This document shows, piece after piece, positions 20,771 through 29,922 of a stretch of 64,000 bases of DNA. A program made the position numbers and the translations under genes. Below the pieces are notes generated by a model, which saw only the letters and a program-made list of their open reading frames with translations, ran no database searches and was not told the DNA's origin. The stretch's first letter is position 1, and each line of letters opens with the position of its first letter. Where the stretch lies: positions 321,961-385,960 of the forward strand of contig JAQIIU010000003.1 of the NCBI GenBank assembly GCA_036946625.1. The letters run 5' to 3'. The stretch comes from Methylorubrum populi (lineage in GTDB: Bacteria; Pseudomonadota; Alphaproteobacteria; Rhizobiales; Beijerinckiaceae).

Positions 20771-21199
20771 TCAGCGGCGCCGGCGGCGCGCGCGCGACGA
20801 GCCGGATTCCGATTCCCCCGCCCCGGTCTCGGCGCTGCCGATATCGAAGCTGGCGCTGGCCCGGCCGTGGCGGCGGCCATGGCGCCCGCGGCGCCCCTTC
20901 CGGCCCACCGGCTCGACATCGGGCTCCTCGACGGAAGGGATACCGGGGATCGTCGCGGTGGAGGCCACGGAAGAGGTGCTGGGCGCGGGATCGCTGCCGC
21001 TGACGTAACCGCCGCCGCCGGCGACGTTGCGCGCGGGCGGGCCGAACATGGCGAGGCACTGGTTGTAGGCGAGGTCGTTCTTCAGCCGCTCGCACTCCGC
21101 CATCGAGCGCGGCGCCCCTTGCGCGAAAGCCGGCGCGGTCGAGACGAGGAGGCAGGCGGCGAGGACGTGCGGCCGGAACGGAGGCAGGCGACGACACAT
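20771..21199 (-). CDS. Secreted Arg-rich hypothetical protein
   Basis: 142 residues with an N-terminal signal peptide (HVLAACLLVSTAPAFAQ, cleavage after about residue 27). The first mature part has the two-cysteine motif CERLKNDLAYNQCLAMFGP, seen in small periplasmic proteins of Rhizobiales and possibly disulfide-bonded. The centre is Gly/Ser/Pro-rich and the tail strongly basic (GRKGRRGRHGRRHGR, final RARRRRR), suggesting binding to anionic polymer such as peptidoglycan, polysaccharide or nucleic acid. No function is known to me. It converges on the deacetylase with a four-base gap. Confidence 0.7.
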   Translation of the reverse strand: MCRRLPPFRPHVLAACLLVSTAPAFAQGAPRSMAECERLKNDLAYNQCLAMFGPPARNVAGGGGYVSGSDPAPSTSSVASTATIPGIPSVEEPDVEPVGRKGRRGRHGRRHGRASASFDIGSAETGAGESESGSSRARRRRR

Positions 21200-21293
21200 G
21201 GGCGCGGGGCGACCTTCGGAGACGAACCTTGAGCGTAGGACGTCCCGCCTTGTCGCCGGGGAGTGCGGCGAAAAAAGGGGGCTTTTGGCTATC

Positions 21294-21324
21294 GAACCCC
21301 AGGTCGCGTGGCCTCTTGGGGTTC
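21294..21324. repeat. Hairpin GAACCCCA/TGGGGTTC
   Basis: Eight-bp perfect arms at 21294-21301 and 21317-21324 in the gap between the Arg-rich protein promoter and the 3' end of the GlxA-type gene. No obvious T tract on the minus strand, so a terminator role for the GlxA-type gene is uncertain. Confidence 0.4.
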
Positions 21325-21346
21325 ACGCGGAGCGCGAAGGGTGATT

Positions 21347-21412
21347 CAAAGCTGCCTTTTTGGAGGGCGGCTTTGAGCGTTTTGGATCGCTTCGCCGACG
21401 CTCGCGATGGCG
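21347..21412. repeat. Hairpin plus fragment of the family B core
   Basis: Stem CAAAGCTGCC (21347-21356) with GGCGGCTTTG (21366-21375, one G-T pair). It runs into TTTTGGATCGCTTCGCCGAC and CTCGCGATGGCGG, which match one arm of the family B core seen complete at 45904-46000. Looks like a decayed element; 32 bp past it is the GlxA-type stop. Confidence 0.55.
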
Positions 21413-21443
21413 GCGGGACAGAAGGGATCGATCGACAAAGGCC

Positions 21444-22436
21444 TCAAGCCTTCGCCCCCTGCCGCCGCCGCTCCGCGCGCGAGAGTTCGTCGGCGCTGGC
21501 AAAGCCGGTGGCGGTGGCGATCTCGGCGCGGCTCAGCGCACTCTCCCGGCCGAGCTGGTGCGCCCGGTCGAGGCGTAAGTGCAGGTAATGCCGGTGGAGG
21601 CCTCGCCCGAGGCGATCGCGGAACAGGCGCTCCAACTGCCGCACCGAGACGTGGGCGAGACCGGCCAGGGTCTCGCGCGGGAGCGGCGCTTCGAGGTTCG
21701 CTTCCATCGCCGCGAGCACCCGCAGGAGGCGCGGGTCGCGCACGCCGAAGCGTTGGCGCAGATCCATCCGCTGCGGGCTCAATCCTTCGCGGATCTGGTT
21801 GTGCAGGAACCAGTCGCCGACGCCCGCGGCGAGCCCGGCGCCGTGGTCGCGGCCGATCAGGTCGAGCATCAGGTCGAGGGCGGCGATGCCGCCGGAGCAG
21901 GTGATTCGGTCGCCCTGGATCTCGAACAGGGAGCGGACCACGTCGATGTCGGGGTAGCGTTCCTCGAAGGCCGGGACGTGCTCCCAGTGCAGCGTGCAGC
22001 GGCGTCCCGAGAGCAGGCCGGCGCGCGCGAGCAGGTAGGGGCCGCCGGAGATGCCGCCGAGCGTCACCCCGTGCCGGGCGAGCCCGCGCAGCCACGCGAA
22101 GAGCGGCGGGTCGTCGAAATCGGCCGGGTTGCCGCCGGCGCAGACGAAGACGCGGTCGGCGGCCGTTTCGCCGGCGCCGACCGCGACGTCGGTGACGATG
22201 CCGAGCCCGTTCGAGGCCTGCACCACGCCGCCGCCGGGGGCGGCGTGCCACCAGCGGTACAGTTCGCAGCCCGACAGGGTGTTGGCCGCACGCAGGGGCT
22301 CCACCGCCGCGGTGTAGGCCATCAGGGGAAAGTCCGGCACCAGCACGAAGCCGACCGTCAGCGCGGCGGGCTCTTGTCCCCGCGGGGGCTTTCGTCCGGG
22401 CCGGATGCGGTCCGAAGATTCGGTCTCGTCTCGCAT
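21444..22436 (-). CDS. GlxA-family transcriptional regulator (DJ-1/PfpI-like domain plus AraC HTH)
   Basis: 330 residues: an N-terminal DJ-1/PfpI amidotransferase-like ligand domain (about 25-195; GFVLVPDFPLMAYTAAVEPL, then GISGGPYLLARAGLL where the usual nucleophile-elbow position carries Ser) and a C-terminal AraC-type double helix-turn-helix (about 225-325; LAHVSVRQLERLFRDRLG). The second helix-turn-helix ends in FASADELSRAERRRQGAKA, missing the usual aromatic and ending early. Regulators of this architecture next to sarcosine oxidase genes (GbdR/SouR type) activate glycine-betaine, dimethylglycine and sarcosine catabolism. It is divergent from soxB across 107 bp, so it is the likely activator of soxBDAG. 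Confidence 0.85.
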   Translation of the reverse strand: MRDETESSDRIRPGRKPPRGQEPAALTVGFVLVPDFPLMAYTAAVEPLRAANTLSGCELYRWWHAAPGGGVVQASNGLGIVTDVAVGAGETAADRVFVCAGGNPADFDDPPLFAWLRGLARHGVTLGGISGGPYLLARAGLLSGRRCTLHWEHVPAFEERYPDIDVVRSLFEIQGDRITCSGGIAALDLMLDLIGRDHGAGLAAGVGDWFLHNQIREGLSPQRMDLRQRFGVRDPRLLRVLAAMEANLEAPLPRETLAGLAHVSVRQLERLFRDRLGRGLHRHYLHLRLDRAHQLGRESALSRAEIATATGFASADELSRAERRRQGAKA

Positions 22437-22543
22437 TTCTGCGCGATTTGCCGGAAACGTGTCGCGAAATGCAAGCCCGCGCCCGGCGATGTCGGCTAAC
22501 GCTGGGCCGTACAGACATCTTCCGGCGAAGAGCGGATCACCCC

Positions 22544-23794
22544 ATGCGCTATTCCCTGTTCAGTGTCCTGGGGCAGGCCCTGCGCGGCCAGCGGGACTGG
22601 ACGCCGCAATGGCGCGACGCCGCCCCGCGCGAGGCCTACGACGTGGTCGTCGTCGGCGGCGGCGGGCACGGGCTCGCCACCGCCTACTACCTCGCCAAGG
22701 AACACGGGATCACCAGCGTCGCCGTGCTGGAGAAGAGCCATGTCGGCTCCGGCAATGTCGGGCGCAACACCACCATCGTGCGCTCGAACTACGGCCTGCC
22801 CGGCAACATCCCGTTCTACGAGCGGTCGATGAAGCTCTGGGAGGGGCTGGAGCAGGACATCAACTACAACGCCATGGTCAGCCAGCGCGGCGTGCTGAAC
22901 CTGTACCATTCGGACGCCCAGCGCGATTCTTACGCCCGCCGCGGCAACGCGATGCGGCTCGCCGGGATCGACGCCGAACTCTTGGATCGCGAGGGCGTGC
23001 GCCGGCTGGTTCCCTTCATCGACTTCGACAACGCGCGCTTCCCCGTGAAGGGCGGCCTCATCCAGCGCCGCGGCGGCACCGTGCGCCACGACGCCGTGGC
23101 CTGGGGCTATGCCCGCGCGGCCAGCGACCGCGGCGTCGACATCGTCCAGAACTGCGCCGTCACCGGCATCCGCCGCGAGGGCGGGCGCGTCACCGGGGTC
23201 GAGACCAGCCGCGGCTTCATCCGCGCGGGCAAGGTCGCGCTGTCGGTGGCCGGCTCGTCGTCGCTGCTCGCCGGCATGGTGGACATGCGCCTGCCGATCG
23301 AGAGCCACGTCCTCCAGGCCTTCGTCAGCGAGGGCGTGAAGCCCCTGATCGACGGCGTGATGACCTTCGGTGCCGGCCACTTCTACGTCAGCCAGTCGGA
23401 CAAGGGCGGCCTCGTCTTCGGCGGCGACATCGACGGCTACAATTCGTATGCCCAGCGCGGCAGCCTCCACACCATCGAGGACGTGATGGAGGGCGGCATG
23501 GCGCTGTGGCCGGGGCTCGGACGCCTGCGGCTGCTGCGCCACTGGGGCGGCATCATGGACATGTCGATGGACGGAAGCCCCATCATCGACCGCACCGAGA
23601 TCGGCGGTCTCTATCTCAATGCCGGCTGGTGCTACGGCGGCTTCAAGGCGACGCCCGCCGCCGGCTTCTGCTTCGCCCACCTGATCGCCCGCGACGAGCC
23701 GCACGCGGACGCCAGCGCCTACCGCCTCGACCGCTTCGCCACGGGCCATCTCATCGACGAGAAGGGCATGGGCGCGCAGCCCAACCTGCATTGA
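22544..23794 (+). CDS. soxB: Sarcosine oxidase subunit beta
   Basis: Flavoprotein subunit (416 residues) of the heterotetrameric enzyme that oxidatively demethylates sarcosine to glycine, transferring the methyl to THF. The N-terminal Rossmann motif is VVVVGGGGHGLATAYYLA (about residues 36-53), followed by GSGNVGRNTTIVRSNYG, the covalent-FMN/FAD region characteristic of SoxB; the C-terminus has GGIMDMSMDGSPIID and NAGWCYGGFKATPAAG. The start MRYSLFSVLG is the standard N-terminus of this subunit. First gene of soxBDAG, but a family C repeat separates it from soxD. Divergent from the GlxA-type regulator. Confidence 0.96.
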   Translation: MRYSLFSVLGQALRGQRDWTPQWRDAAPREAYDVVVVGGGGHGLATAYYLAKEHGITSVAVLEKSHVGSGNVGRNTTIVRSNYGLPGNIPFYERSMKLWEGLEQDINYNAMVSQRGVLNLYHSDAQRDSYARRGNAMRLAGIDAELLDREGVRRLVPFIDFDNARFPVKGGLIQRRGGTVRHDAVAWGYARAASDRGVDIVQNCAVTGIRREGGRVTGVETSRGFIRAGKVALSVAGSSSLLAGMVDMRLPIESHVLQAFVSEGVKPLIDGVMTFGAGHFYVSQSDKGGLVFGGDIDGYNSYAQRGSLHTIEDVMEGGMALWPGLGRLRLLRHWGGIMDMSMDGSPIIDRTEIGGLYLNAGWCYGGFKATPAAGFCFAHLIARDEPHADASAYRLDRFATGHLIDEKGMGAQPNLH

Positions 23795-23823
23795 GGGGCT
23801 GACTGCAGCCTTCCCTTCACTGC

Positions 23824-23934
23824 CCTCATCCTGAGGTGCCGGAGCGCAGCGGAGGCCTCGAAGGAGGGCCTCCAGAACACACCGCGATCCCTGGAGCCCT
23901 CCTTCGAGGCCGCTTCGCGGCACCTCAGGATGAG
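23824..23934. repeat. Family C palindromic repeat, copy 2
   Basis: 111-bp palindrome with ends CCTCATCCTGAGGTGCCG and CGGCACCTCAGGATGAGG and inner arms GAGGCCTCGAAGGAGGG / CCCTCCTTCGAGGCCGC. It lies inside the sox operon between soxB and soxD, where it would form a strong RNA hairpin and could stabilise or segment the transcript. Confidence 0.85.
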
Positions 23935-23976
23935 GGCGAGGGTGGGTCCGAACGAGACGAAGCAGGACGACACGCC

Positions 23977-24264
23977 ATGCGCATCCGATGCCCCCATTGC
24001 GGCGAGCGCGACAACGGGGAGTTCAGCTACCTCGGCGACGCCGCGCCCCGGCGCCCCGACGGGCTCGACGCCTCGGCGCAGGCCATGCACGACTACGTGT
24101 ATCTGCGCGACAACCCGGCCGGGATCATCCGCGAACTCTGGTATCATGCCGCCGGATGCCGCTCCTGGCTGGTCGTGACCCGCGACACCCGCACCCACGC
24201 GATTCAATCGGTCGAGCCGGCGCGCGACGTCGCGCGGGCGCGCCGCTCGGGAGAGGCCGCATGA
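23977..24264 (+). CDS. soxD: Sarcosine oxidase subunit delta
   Basis: 95-residue structural subunit of tetrameric sarcosine oxidase. It begins MRIRCPHCGERDNGEF and later has YHAAGCRSW, giving the zinc set Cys5, Cys8, His58 and Cys62 found in this subunit. GDAAPRRPD and YLRDNPAG are also typical. Its TGA overlaps the soxA ATG (ATGA), indicating translational coupling. Confidence 0.95.
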   Translation: MRIRCPHCGERDNGEFSYLGDAAPRRPDGLDASAQAMHDYVYLRDNPAGIIRELWYHAAGCRSWLVVTRDTRTHAIQSVEPARDVARARRSGEAA

Positions 24265-27200
24265 CCACGCTCGCCCTTCAGCGCGCGGAGGCCCCCGTCT
24301 CCGCCGACCAGCCCTTCCGCACCGCGACCGGCGGCCTGATCGACCGGCGGCGCCTGCGCGACTTCACCTTCGACGGACGGCGCCTCACCGGCTGCCACGG
24401 CGACACGCTCGCTTCGGCCCTGCTCGCCAACGGCGTGCGCCTCGTCGGCCGCTCGTTCAAGTACCACCGGCCCCGCGGCATCCTGTCGGCGGGCTCGGAG
24501 GAGCCGAACGCCCTGGTCGAGCTGCGCACGGGCGCCCGGCGCGAGCCCAACACCCGCGCCACCATGGCCGAACTCTACGAGGGGCTGGAGGCGGCGAGCC
24601 AGAACCGCTGGCCCTCGCTTCGCGTCGATGCGCTCTCGGTCAACGCCCTGCTCTCGCCGGTCTTCGCCGCGGGCTTCTACTACAAGACCTTCATGTGGCC
24701 GGCCGCTTTCTGGGAGAAGCTGTACGAGCCGATGATCCGGCGCGCGGCGGGCCTCGGCCGCGCCGCCGACGCCCCCGACCCCGACACCTACGACCACGCC
24801 CACGCCCATTGCGACGTGCTCGTCATCGGCGGCGGCCCGGCCGGCCTGTCGGCGGCGCTCGCCGCCGGCCGCTCCGGCGCCCGGGTGATTTTGGTCGACG
24901 AGGACTTTTCGATCGGCGGGCGCCTGCTGGCGGAGCGGCGGGAGATCGGCGGCGAGAGCGGGGCCGAGTGGGCCGCCCGCGCTGTGGCCGAACTGAACAG
25001 CCTGCCGGAGGTGCGCATCCTGTCGCGCACCACCCTGTTCGGCGTCTACGATCACGGCGCCTACGGCGCGGTCGAGCGCGTCTCCGACCATCTCGCGGTG
25101 CCCGCGGCCCACGCCCCGCGCCAGCGGCTGTGGCGGATCGTGGCGCGGCGCGCGGTGCTCGCGGCCGGCGCCATCGAGCGCCCGCACGTCTTCGGCGGCA
25201 ACGACCGGCCCGGCGTGATGCTGGCGGGCGCCGTGCGGACCTATCTCAACCGCTACGGCGTGCTGCCGGGGCACCGCTTGGCCGTGTTCACGTCGAGCGA
25301 CGACGGCTGGCGCACGGCCGCGGACGTGCTGGCCGCGGGCGGCGGCCTCGCGGCGGTGATCGACACCCGTCCTTCCGTCCCGCCGCACTTGCGCCGGATG
25401 GCGGAGGCCGCCGGCGCGCGGGTGGTGACGGGCGGATACGTCGCCGGCACCAAGGGCCATCTCGGGCTGAGCGCGATCCAGGTCGTGGACGGCTCTCACG
25501 GCACCGAGACGATTCCCTGCGACGGCCTCGCCATGGCCAATGGCTGGAACCCGGTCGTCCACCTCGACTCGCACCTGTCGCGCCGGCCGGTCTGGGACGA
25601 GGCGATCCACGCCTTCGTGCCCGGCACCCTCCCCTCCGGCATGCAGGCCGTCGGCGCTGCCGCCGGACGTTTCACCCTGGCGGACTGCCTGGAGACCGGC
25701 GCCCGGGCCGGCGCCGAGGCGGCGACCGATTGCGGCTTCGGCGCCACGGCCGAGGCCACTCCGAAAACCGATCCGGAGAGCGACGCGCACGCGCCGCTCT
25801 GGCGCGTGCCGAGACCCAAGGGAAAAGCCTTCGTCGACTTCCAGAACGACGTGGCGGCCTCCGACGTCGAACTCGCCCACCGCGAGGGGTTCCGCGCGGT
25901 GGAACTGCTCAAGCGCTACACGACGCTCGGCATGGCCACCGACCAGGGCAAGACCTCGAACCTCGCCGGCCTGTCGATCATGGCCGAGCTGACGGGCAAG
26001 GACATCCCGAGCGTCGGCACCACGGTGTTCCGCCCGCCCTTCACCCCGGTCGCCATCGGCGCCTTCGCCGGCCACCACCGCGGCAGGGATTTTCGCGCCG
26101 CCCGCCACGTCCCCTCCCATGCCTGGGCGGAGGAGAACGGGTGCGTCTTCGTCGAGACCGGCCTGTGGCTGCGCCCCGCCTACTTCCCCAAGGCCGGCGA
26201 GGCCGACTGGCTCGACACGGTGGTGCGGGAGGTCGAGACCGTGCGTGCCCGCGTCGGAATCTGCGACGTCACCACGCTCGGCAAGATCGACATCCAGGGC
26301 CGCGACGCGCTGGCCTTCATCGAGCGGGTCTGCGCCAACCCCTTCGCGACGCTCCCCGTCGGCAGGGCGCGCTACGCCGTGCTGCTGCGCGAGGACGGGC
26401 TCGTCATGGACGACGGCACCGTCGCGCGGATGGCCGAGACGCACTACGTCATGACCGCCTCGACGGCGAACGCCGCGCGGGTGATGCAGCACCTCGAATT
26501 CTGCCGGCAATGGCTGTGGCCGGAGCTCGACGTGCAGCTCGCCTCGGTCAGCGAGCAATGGGCGCAGTACGCGATCGCGGGCCCGCGCGCCCGCGACACC
26601 CTGCGCCGCATCGTCGATCCCGGCTTCGACATCTCCAACGAAGCCTTCCCGTTCCTCGCCTGCGCCGACGTCACCGTCGGCGGCGGCATCCCGGCGCGGC
26701 TGTTCCGCATCTCGTTCTCGGGCGAACTCGCCTACGAACTCGCGGTGCCGGCCGCCTACGGCGACGCCGCGTGGCGGGCGCTGATGCAGGCGGGCCTGCC
26801 CTACGGCATCACCGCCTACGGCTCGGAGGCGCTCTCGGTGATGCGCATCGAGAAGGGCCACGCGGCCGGGCCTGAGATCAACGGCCAGACCACCGCCGGC
26901 GACCTCGGCCTCGGCGGCATGCTCGCCAGGAAGAAGGACTATGTCGGCCGCCTGATGAAGGAGCGCCCGGCGCTCACCGACCCGGAGCGGCCGATCCTGG
27001 CCGGCTTCCGGCCGGTCGATCCGGGCGCGCGGCTGCGGGCGGGGGCGCATTTCCTGCGCCTCGACGCCGCGCCGAGCCTGGAGGCGGACGAGGGCGTGAT
27101 GACCTCGGTCGCCTACTCGCCGAGCCTGGGGCGCTGGATCGGGATCGGCCTGATCCGGCGCGGCCCCGAGCGCTGCGGCGAGCGGGTGCGGGCCTACGAT

Positions 27201-27281
27201 CCGGTGCGCGACGCCGACATCGAGGTGGAGATCTGTTCGCCGGTCTTCGTGGACCCGAAGGAGGAGAAGCTGCGTGTCTGA
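24261..27281 (+). CDS. soxA: Sarcosine oxidase subunit alpha
   Basis: 1006-residue large subunit. Residues about 20-110 form the ferredoxin-like N-terminal domain (GDTLASALLANGVRLVGRSF, without the cluster cysteines, as normal for SoxA). About residue 183 on begins the NAD-binding flavoprotein fold (DVLVIGGGPAGLSAALAAG). From about 620 a C-terminal GcvT-like aminomethyltransferase domain (HAWAEENGCVF, then CDVTTLGKIDIQGRDA) holds the THF site that accepts the methyl as 5,10-methylene-THF. Length is normal. It overlaps soxD by four bases and soxG by eight. Products feed the one-carbon pool also used by metF in this window. Confidence 0.97.
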   Translation: MTTLALQRAEAPVSADQPFRTATGGLIDRRRLRDFTFDGRRLTGCHGDTLASALLANGVRLVGRSFKYHRPRGILSAGSEEPNALVELRTGARREPNTRATMAELYEGLEAASQNRWPSLRVDALSVNALLSPVFAAGFYYKTFMWPAAFWEKLYEPMIRRAAGLGRAADAPDPDTYDHAHAHCDVLVIGGGPAGLSAALAAGRSGARVILVDEDFSIGGRLLAERREIGGESGAEWAARAVAELNSLPEVRILSRTTLFGVYDHGAYGAVERVSDHLAVPAAHAPRQRLWRIVARRAVLAAGAIERPHVFGGNDRPGVMLAGAVRTYLNRYGVLPGHRLAVFTSSDDGWRTAADVLAAGGGLAAVIDTRPSVPPHLRRMAEAAGARVVTGGYVAGTKGHLGLSAIQVVDGSHGTETIPCDGLAMANGWNPVVHLDSHLSRRPVWDEAIHAFVPGTLPSGMQAVGAAAGRFTLADCLETGARAGAEAATDCGFGATAEATPKTDPESDAHAPLWRVPRPKGKAFVDFQNDVAASDVELAHREGFRAVELLKRYTTLGMATDQGKTSNLAGLSIMAELTGKDIPSVGTTVFRPPFTPVAIGAFAGHHRGRDFRAARHVPSHAWAEENGCVFVETGLWLRPAYFPKAGEADWLDTVVREVETVRARVGICDVTTLGKIDIQGRDALAFIERVCANPFATLPVGRARYAVLLREDGLVMDDGTVARMAETHYVMTASTANAARVMQHLEFCRQWLWPELDVQLASVSEQWAQYAIAGPRARDTLRRIVDPGFDISNEAFPFLACADVTVGGGIPARLFRISFSGELAYELAVPAAYGDAAWRALMQAGLPYGITAYGSEALSVMRIEKGHAAGPEINGQTTAGDLGLGGMLARKKDYVGRLMKERPALTDPERPILAGFRPVDPGARLRAGAHFLRLDAAPSLEADEGVMTSVAYSPSLGRWIGIGLIRRGPERCGERVRAYDPVRDADIEVEICSPVFVDPKEEKLRV

Positions 27282-27906
27282 GGCGGCAACCACCCAAACG
27301 CCCCCGTCCCCCTGGCGGCCCCGCGGCGCCTGGGAGGGCGCGGCGACGATCGGACGGCACGGCGCGCCGGACGGGGCGGCGGGCATCCGCCTGACCCTGC
27401 TGGAGGGGCGCGGCCTCGCGACCGTGATCGCGGCGGACGGCCGGGAGGCCGACCTGACGGCGATCGTGGCGGAGCGCCTCGGCCTGTCCCTGCCGGGGGC
27501 CGGCGGGGCCGTGTTCGCGGGTGAGACGGGCTTGGTCTGGTCCGCGCCGGGCCAGTGGCTCGCGGTCGCGGAATCGCCCCGTGCCCTGCGGGACCTGCCG
27601 GAGGCCCTGCGGGGCGTGGCCGCCGTCACCGACCAGGGCGACGGCCGCGCCCTGGTGCGGGTGTCGGGCCCGAAGGCGCGGGCCATGCTCGCCAAGGGCG
27701 TGGCGGTCGATCTGCATCCCCGCGCCTTCGGGCCGGGGCGGGCGGCGGTGACGAGCATCGCCCATATCGGCGTGCAGCTCTGGCAGCGCGACGCCGGCCC
27801 GACCTACGACATCGCCGTCGCCCGCAGCTTCGCCGGCAGCTTCTGGCGGTGGCTGGAGCACGCGGCGGCCGAGTTCGGCACCGAGGTCGAGGGGCCCCGG
27901 GGCTGA
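27274..27906 (+). CDS. soxG: Sarcosine oxidase subunit gamma
   Basis: 210-residue small subunit, GTG start overlapping the soxA 3' end by eight bases. Low sequence conservation is usual; recognisable patterns are the GLVWSAPGQWLAV region and ARSFAGSFWRWLEHAA near the C-terminus, both typical of SoxG/GcvT-related folds. The TGA stop is also the first triplet of a family B repeat, so the last residues (VEGPRG) may be insertion-derived. No glyA, folD or purU follows, unlike many sox operons. Confidence 0.9.
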   Translation: MSEAATTQTPPSPWRPRGAWEGAATIGRHGAPDGAAGIRLTLLEGRGLATVIAADGREADLTAIVAERLGLSLPGAGGAVFAGETGLVWSAPGQWLAVAESPRALRDLPEALRGVAAVTDQGDGRALVRVSGPKARAMLAKGVAVDLHPRAFGPGRAAVTSIAHIGVQLWQRDAGPTYDIAVARSFAGSFWRWLEHAAAEFGTEVEGPRG

Positions 27907-28075
27907 TACGGTTGTCCGGTCGATGGCTTCGGCCTGTCCTGCGTCCTTGCGAGGCTCGGCCCAAGCCATCCAGGGCGCGCCCTTTCCGGACCTGTCGCGC
28001 CCTGGACCGCTTCGCGGCCGCTCGCGAGGACGGCGTGGGGCCGAAATCCGAAGCGATCGATCGGAAACGGCATGA
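27904..28075. repeat. Family B MITE-like repeat, copy 3 (inverted orientation)
   Basis: 172-bp element in the opposite orientation to the copy at 18029. Its left end TGATACGGTT equals the reverse complement of that copy's right end, and its right end GGAAACGGCATGA corresponds to TGATACCGTTTCC with two changes. Again the outer TGA forms the stop codon of the preceding gene (soxG). Confidence 0.85.
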
Positions 28076-28090
28076 TAGGGCAGGAAAGCC

Positions 28091-29716
28091 CTATCCGACC
28101 CCGGTCGGCCCGTCGATCACCCGGCGCACCCGGCGGGCCAGTTCCATCCGCTTGTAGGGCTTGTTGATGATCTCGAACTCGGTGCCGCCCGCGTCGGTGC
28201 GCTCGATCGAGGCCTCGGCGTAGCCGGTGGTGAGCAGCACCTTGATCTTGGGCTGGCGCTCCCGCGCGGCGCGGGCCAGCATCACGCCGTTCATGCCGCC
28301 GGGCATGATCAGGTCGGTGAACAGGAGGTCGATGCGCGCCTCGCCGTCGAGAATCTCGATCGCCGCCTTGGGGCCGTCGACCACGGTGACCTTGTAGCCG
28401 AAATCCTCCAGGATGGTGCCGGCGGTGGCCGCCACGTCGGGCCGGTCGTCCACGACGAGCACCGTCTCGGTGCCGTGCCGGTCGGCGGCGCGGATCGAGG
28501 GCTTCAACTCGTCCTCGACCTTCTGGTCGGAGGCCGGGAACAGGAGCCGCACCGTGGTGCCGTGGCCGACCTCGGAATAGATCTTCACCGAGCCGCCCGA
28601 CTGCTTGGCGAAGCCGTAGACCATGGCGAGCCCGAGCCCGGTGCCCTTGCCCTCCCCCTTGGTGGTGAAGAACGGCTCCATGACGCGCGACAGGATCTCG
28701 GGCGGCATGCCGAGCCCGGTGTCGGTCACCGAGACCACCACGTAGGCGCCGGGCGGCACCGTCTTGTACAGGGCGGTGTCCTCGTCCTCGATCAGCAGGT
28801 TCTCGGTGCGCACCGTCACCGTGCCGCCCTCCGGCATCGCGTCGCGGGCGTTGATCAGGACGTTGAGCAGGGCGACCTCGGCCTGGGTCGGGTCGATGCG
28901 GGTCGTCCAGAGGTCCGGTGCGAGGACGGACCTCTGGACGATGTCGTCGCCCAGCGTCCGGCCGGCCATCTCGCCCATGCTCTCGACGAGGCCGTTGAGG
29001 TTCAGCAGCCGCCCCTCCAGCCGCTGCTTGCGCGAGAAGGCGAGGAGCTGGTGGGTGAGCTTGGCGGCCCGGTCGGTCGCCGCCCGCACCGCCTCGCCGG
29101 CCCGGTGCATCCGCGCCACGTCGATCTCGGGATGGTCGAGCAGCGCCAGCATCACCTCGTTGTGGCCCGACACCACCTGGAGCAGGTTGTTGAAATCGTG
29201 GGCGATGCCGCCGGTGAGCTGGCCCAGGCTCTCCATCTTCTGGGCCTGATGCAGCGATTCCTCCGCATCGCGGCGGCGCGAGACATCGAGCTGCGAGCCG
29301 AAGAAGTAGACGAGGTCGCCCGAGCGGTTGAACACCGGGCTGACGAACAGCGCGTTCCAGAACGAGGAGCCGTCCTTGCGGTAGTTCAGGATCTCGGCGG
29401 CGAACTCCCGGTGCTCCCGGATCGCTTCGCGCACCTCCGAGACGGTGTCCCGGTCGGTCTCCGGCCCCTGCAGGAAGCGGCAGTTGTTCCCGATCAGCTC
29501 CTCGACCGTGTAGCCGGTCATGCGGATGAAGGCGCGGTTGGCGAAGATGATCGGGTTGTCCGGCTGGTGCGGATCGGTGACGATCATCGGCATGCGCGTC
29601 GTTTCGACGGCCGCGAAGAAGATGTCGTGATGCTGGTCGACGACGCCTGAAGCACCACTCCCGGTCACCGGCGTGTTCGGGCCGGGAGCCCTGGGCTTCT
29701 CGGGCGAGGAGGGCAT
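28091..29716 (-). CDS. Blue-light-sensing LOV hybrid histidine kinase
   Basis: 541-residue cytosolic sensor. Residues about 35-145 are a LOV/PAS domain with the flavin-photoadduct motif GNNCRFLQG (reactive Cys79). HisKA follows with phospho-acceptor His173 in [12 protein letters not shown]; a HATPase domain has its N-box at [10 protein letters not shown] (about 285-294) and [10 protein letters not shown]; a C-terminal receiver (about 417-535) has the phospho-acceptor Asp468 in [13 protein letters not shown]. No membrane segments. The domain order matches hybrid LOV kinases such as those in Pseudomonas syringae. MPSSPEKP at 29716 is chosen as start because a GGGAG ribosome site precedes it. 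No output regulator is adjacent; the gene is 206 bp beyond the lpd stop and probably has its own promoter. Confidence 0.92.
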   Translation of the reverse strand: MPSSPEKPRAPGPNTPVTGSGASGVVDQHHDIFFAAVETTRMPMIVTDPHQPDNPIIFANRAFIRMTGYTVEELIGNNCRFLQGPETDRDTVSEVREAIREHREFAAEILNYRKDGSSFWNALFVSPVFNRSGDLVYFFGSQLDVSRRRDAEESLHQAQKMESLGQLTGGIAHDFNNLLQVVSGHNEVMLALLDHPEIDVARMHRAGEAVRAATDRAAKLTHQLLAFSRKQRLEGRLLNLNGLVESMGEMAGRTLGDDIVQRSVLAPDLWTTRIDPTQAEVALLNVLINARDAMPEGGTVTVRTENLLIEDEDTALYKTVPPGAYVVVSVTDTGLGMPPEILSRVMEPFFTTKGEGKGTGLGLAMVYGFAKQSGGSVKIYSEVGHGTTVRLLFPASDQKVEDELKPSIRAADRHGTETVLVVDDRPDVAATAGTILEDFGYKVTVVDGPKAAIEILDGEARIDLLFTDLIMPGGMNGVMLARAARERQPKIKVLLTTGYAEASIERTDAGGTEFEIINKPYKRMELARRVRRVIDGPTGVG

Positions 29717-29922
29717 CGAAACTCCCAGAGGGTGCGACCCACCGGGCCGGATTGCGCCTGTCAATCCGATGTTACACGAGCCCGTTCCATAAGGAATGAA
29801 GGCTTGAACGTTTCGTGAACGACACAAGGTCGCAGAGCGATCGTCCCGCTTGTTTCACGATGGGCCCGCGGCGTGTCGAAGCACGGGCGCGGACCCGGAA
29901 GGCCGTGTCCGCGGAGAGGCGA

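Noticed and set aside
21294..21324. Possible tRNA or small RNA around the GAACCCCA hairpin
   Set aside because: No cloverleaf, no T-loop/CCA pattern; only a simple hairpin.
24204..27758. A very long minus-strand open frame opposite soxA and soxG
   Set aside because: Composition is Arg/Ala/Gly/His noise and the plus strand carries intact SoxA and SoxG motifs.
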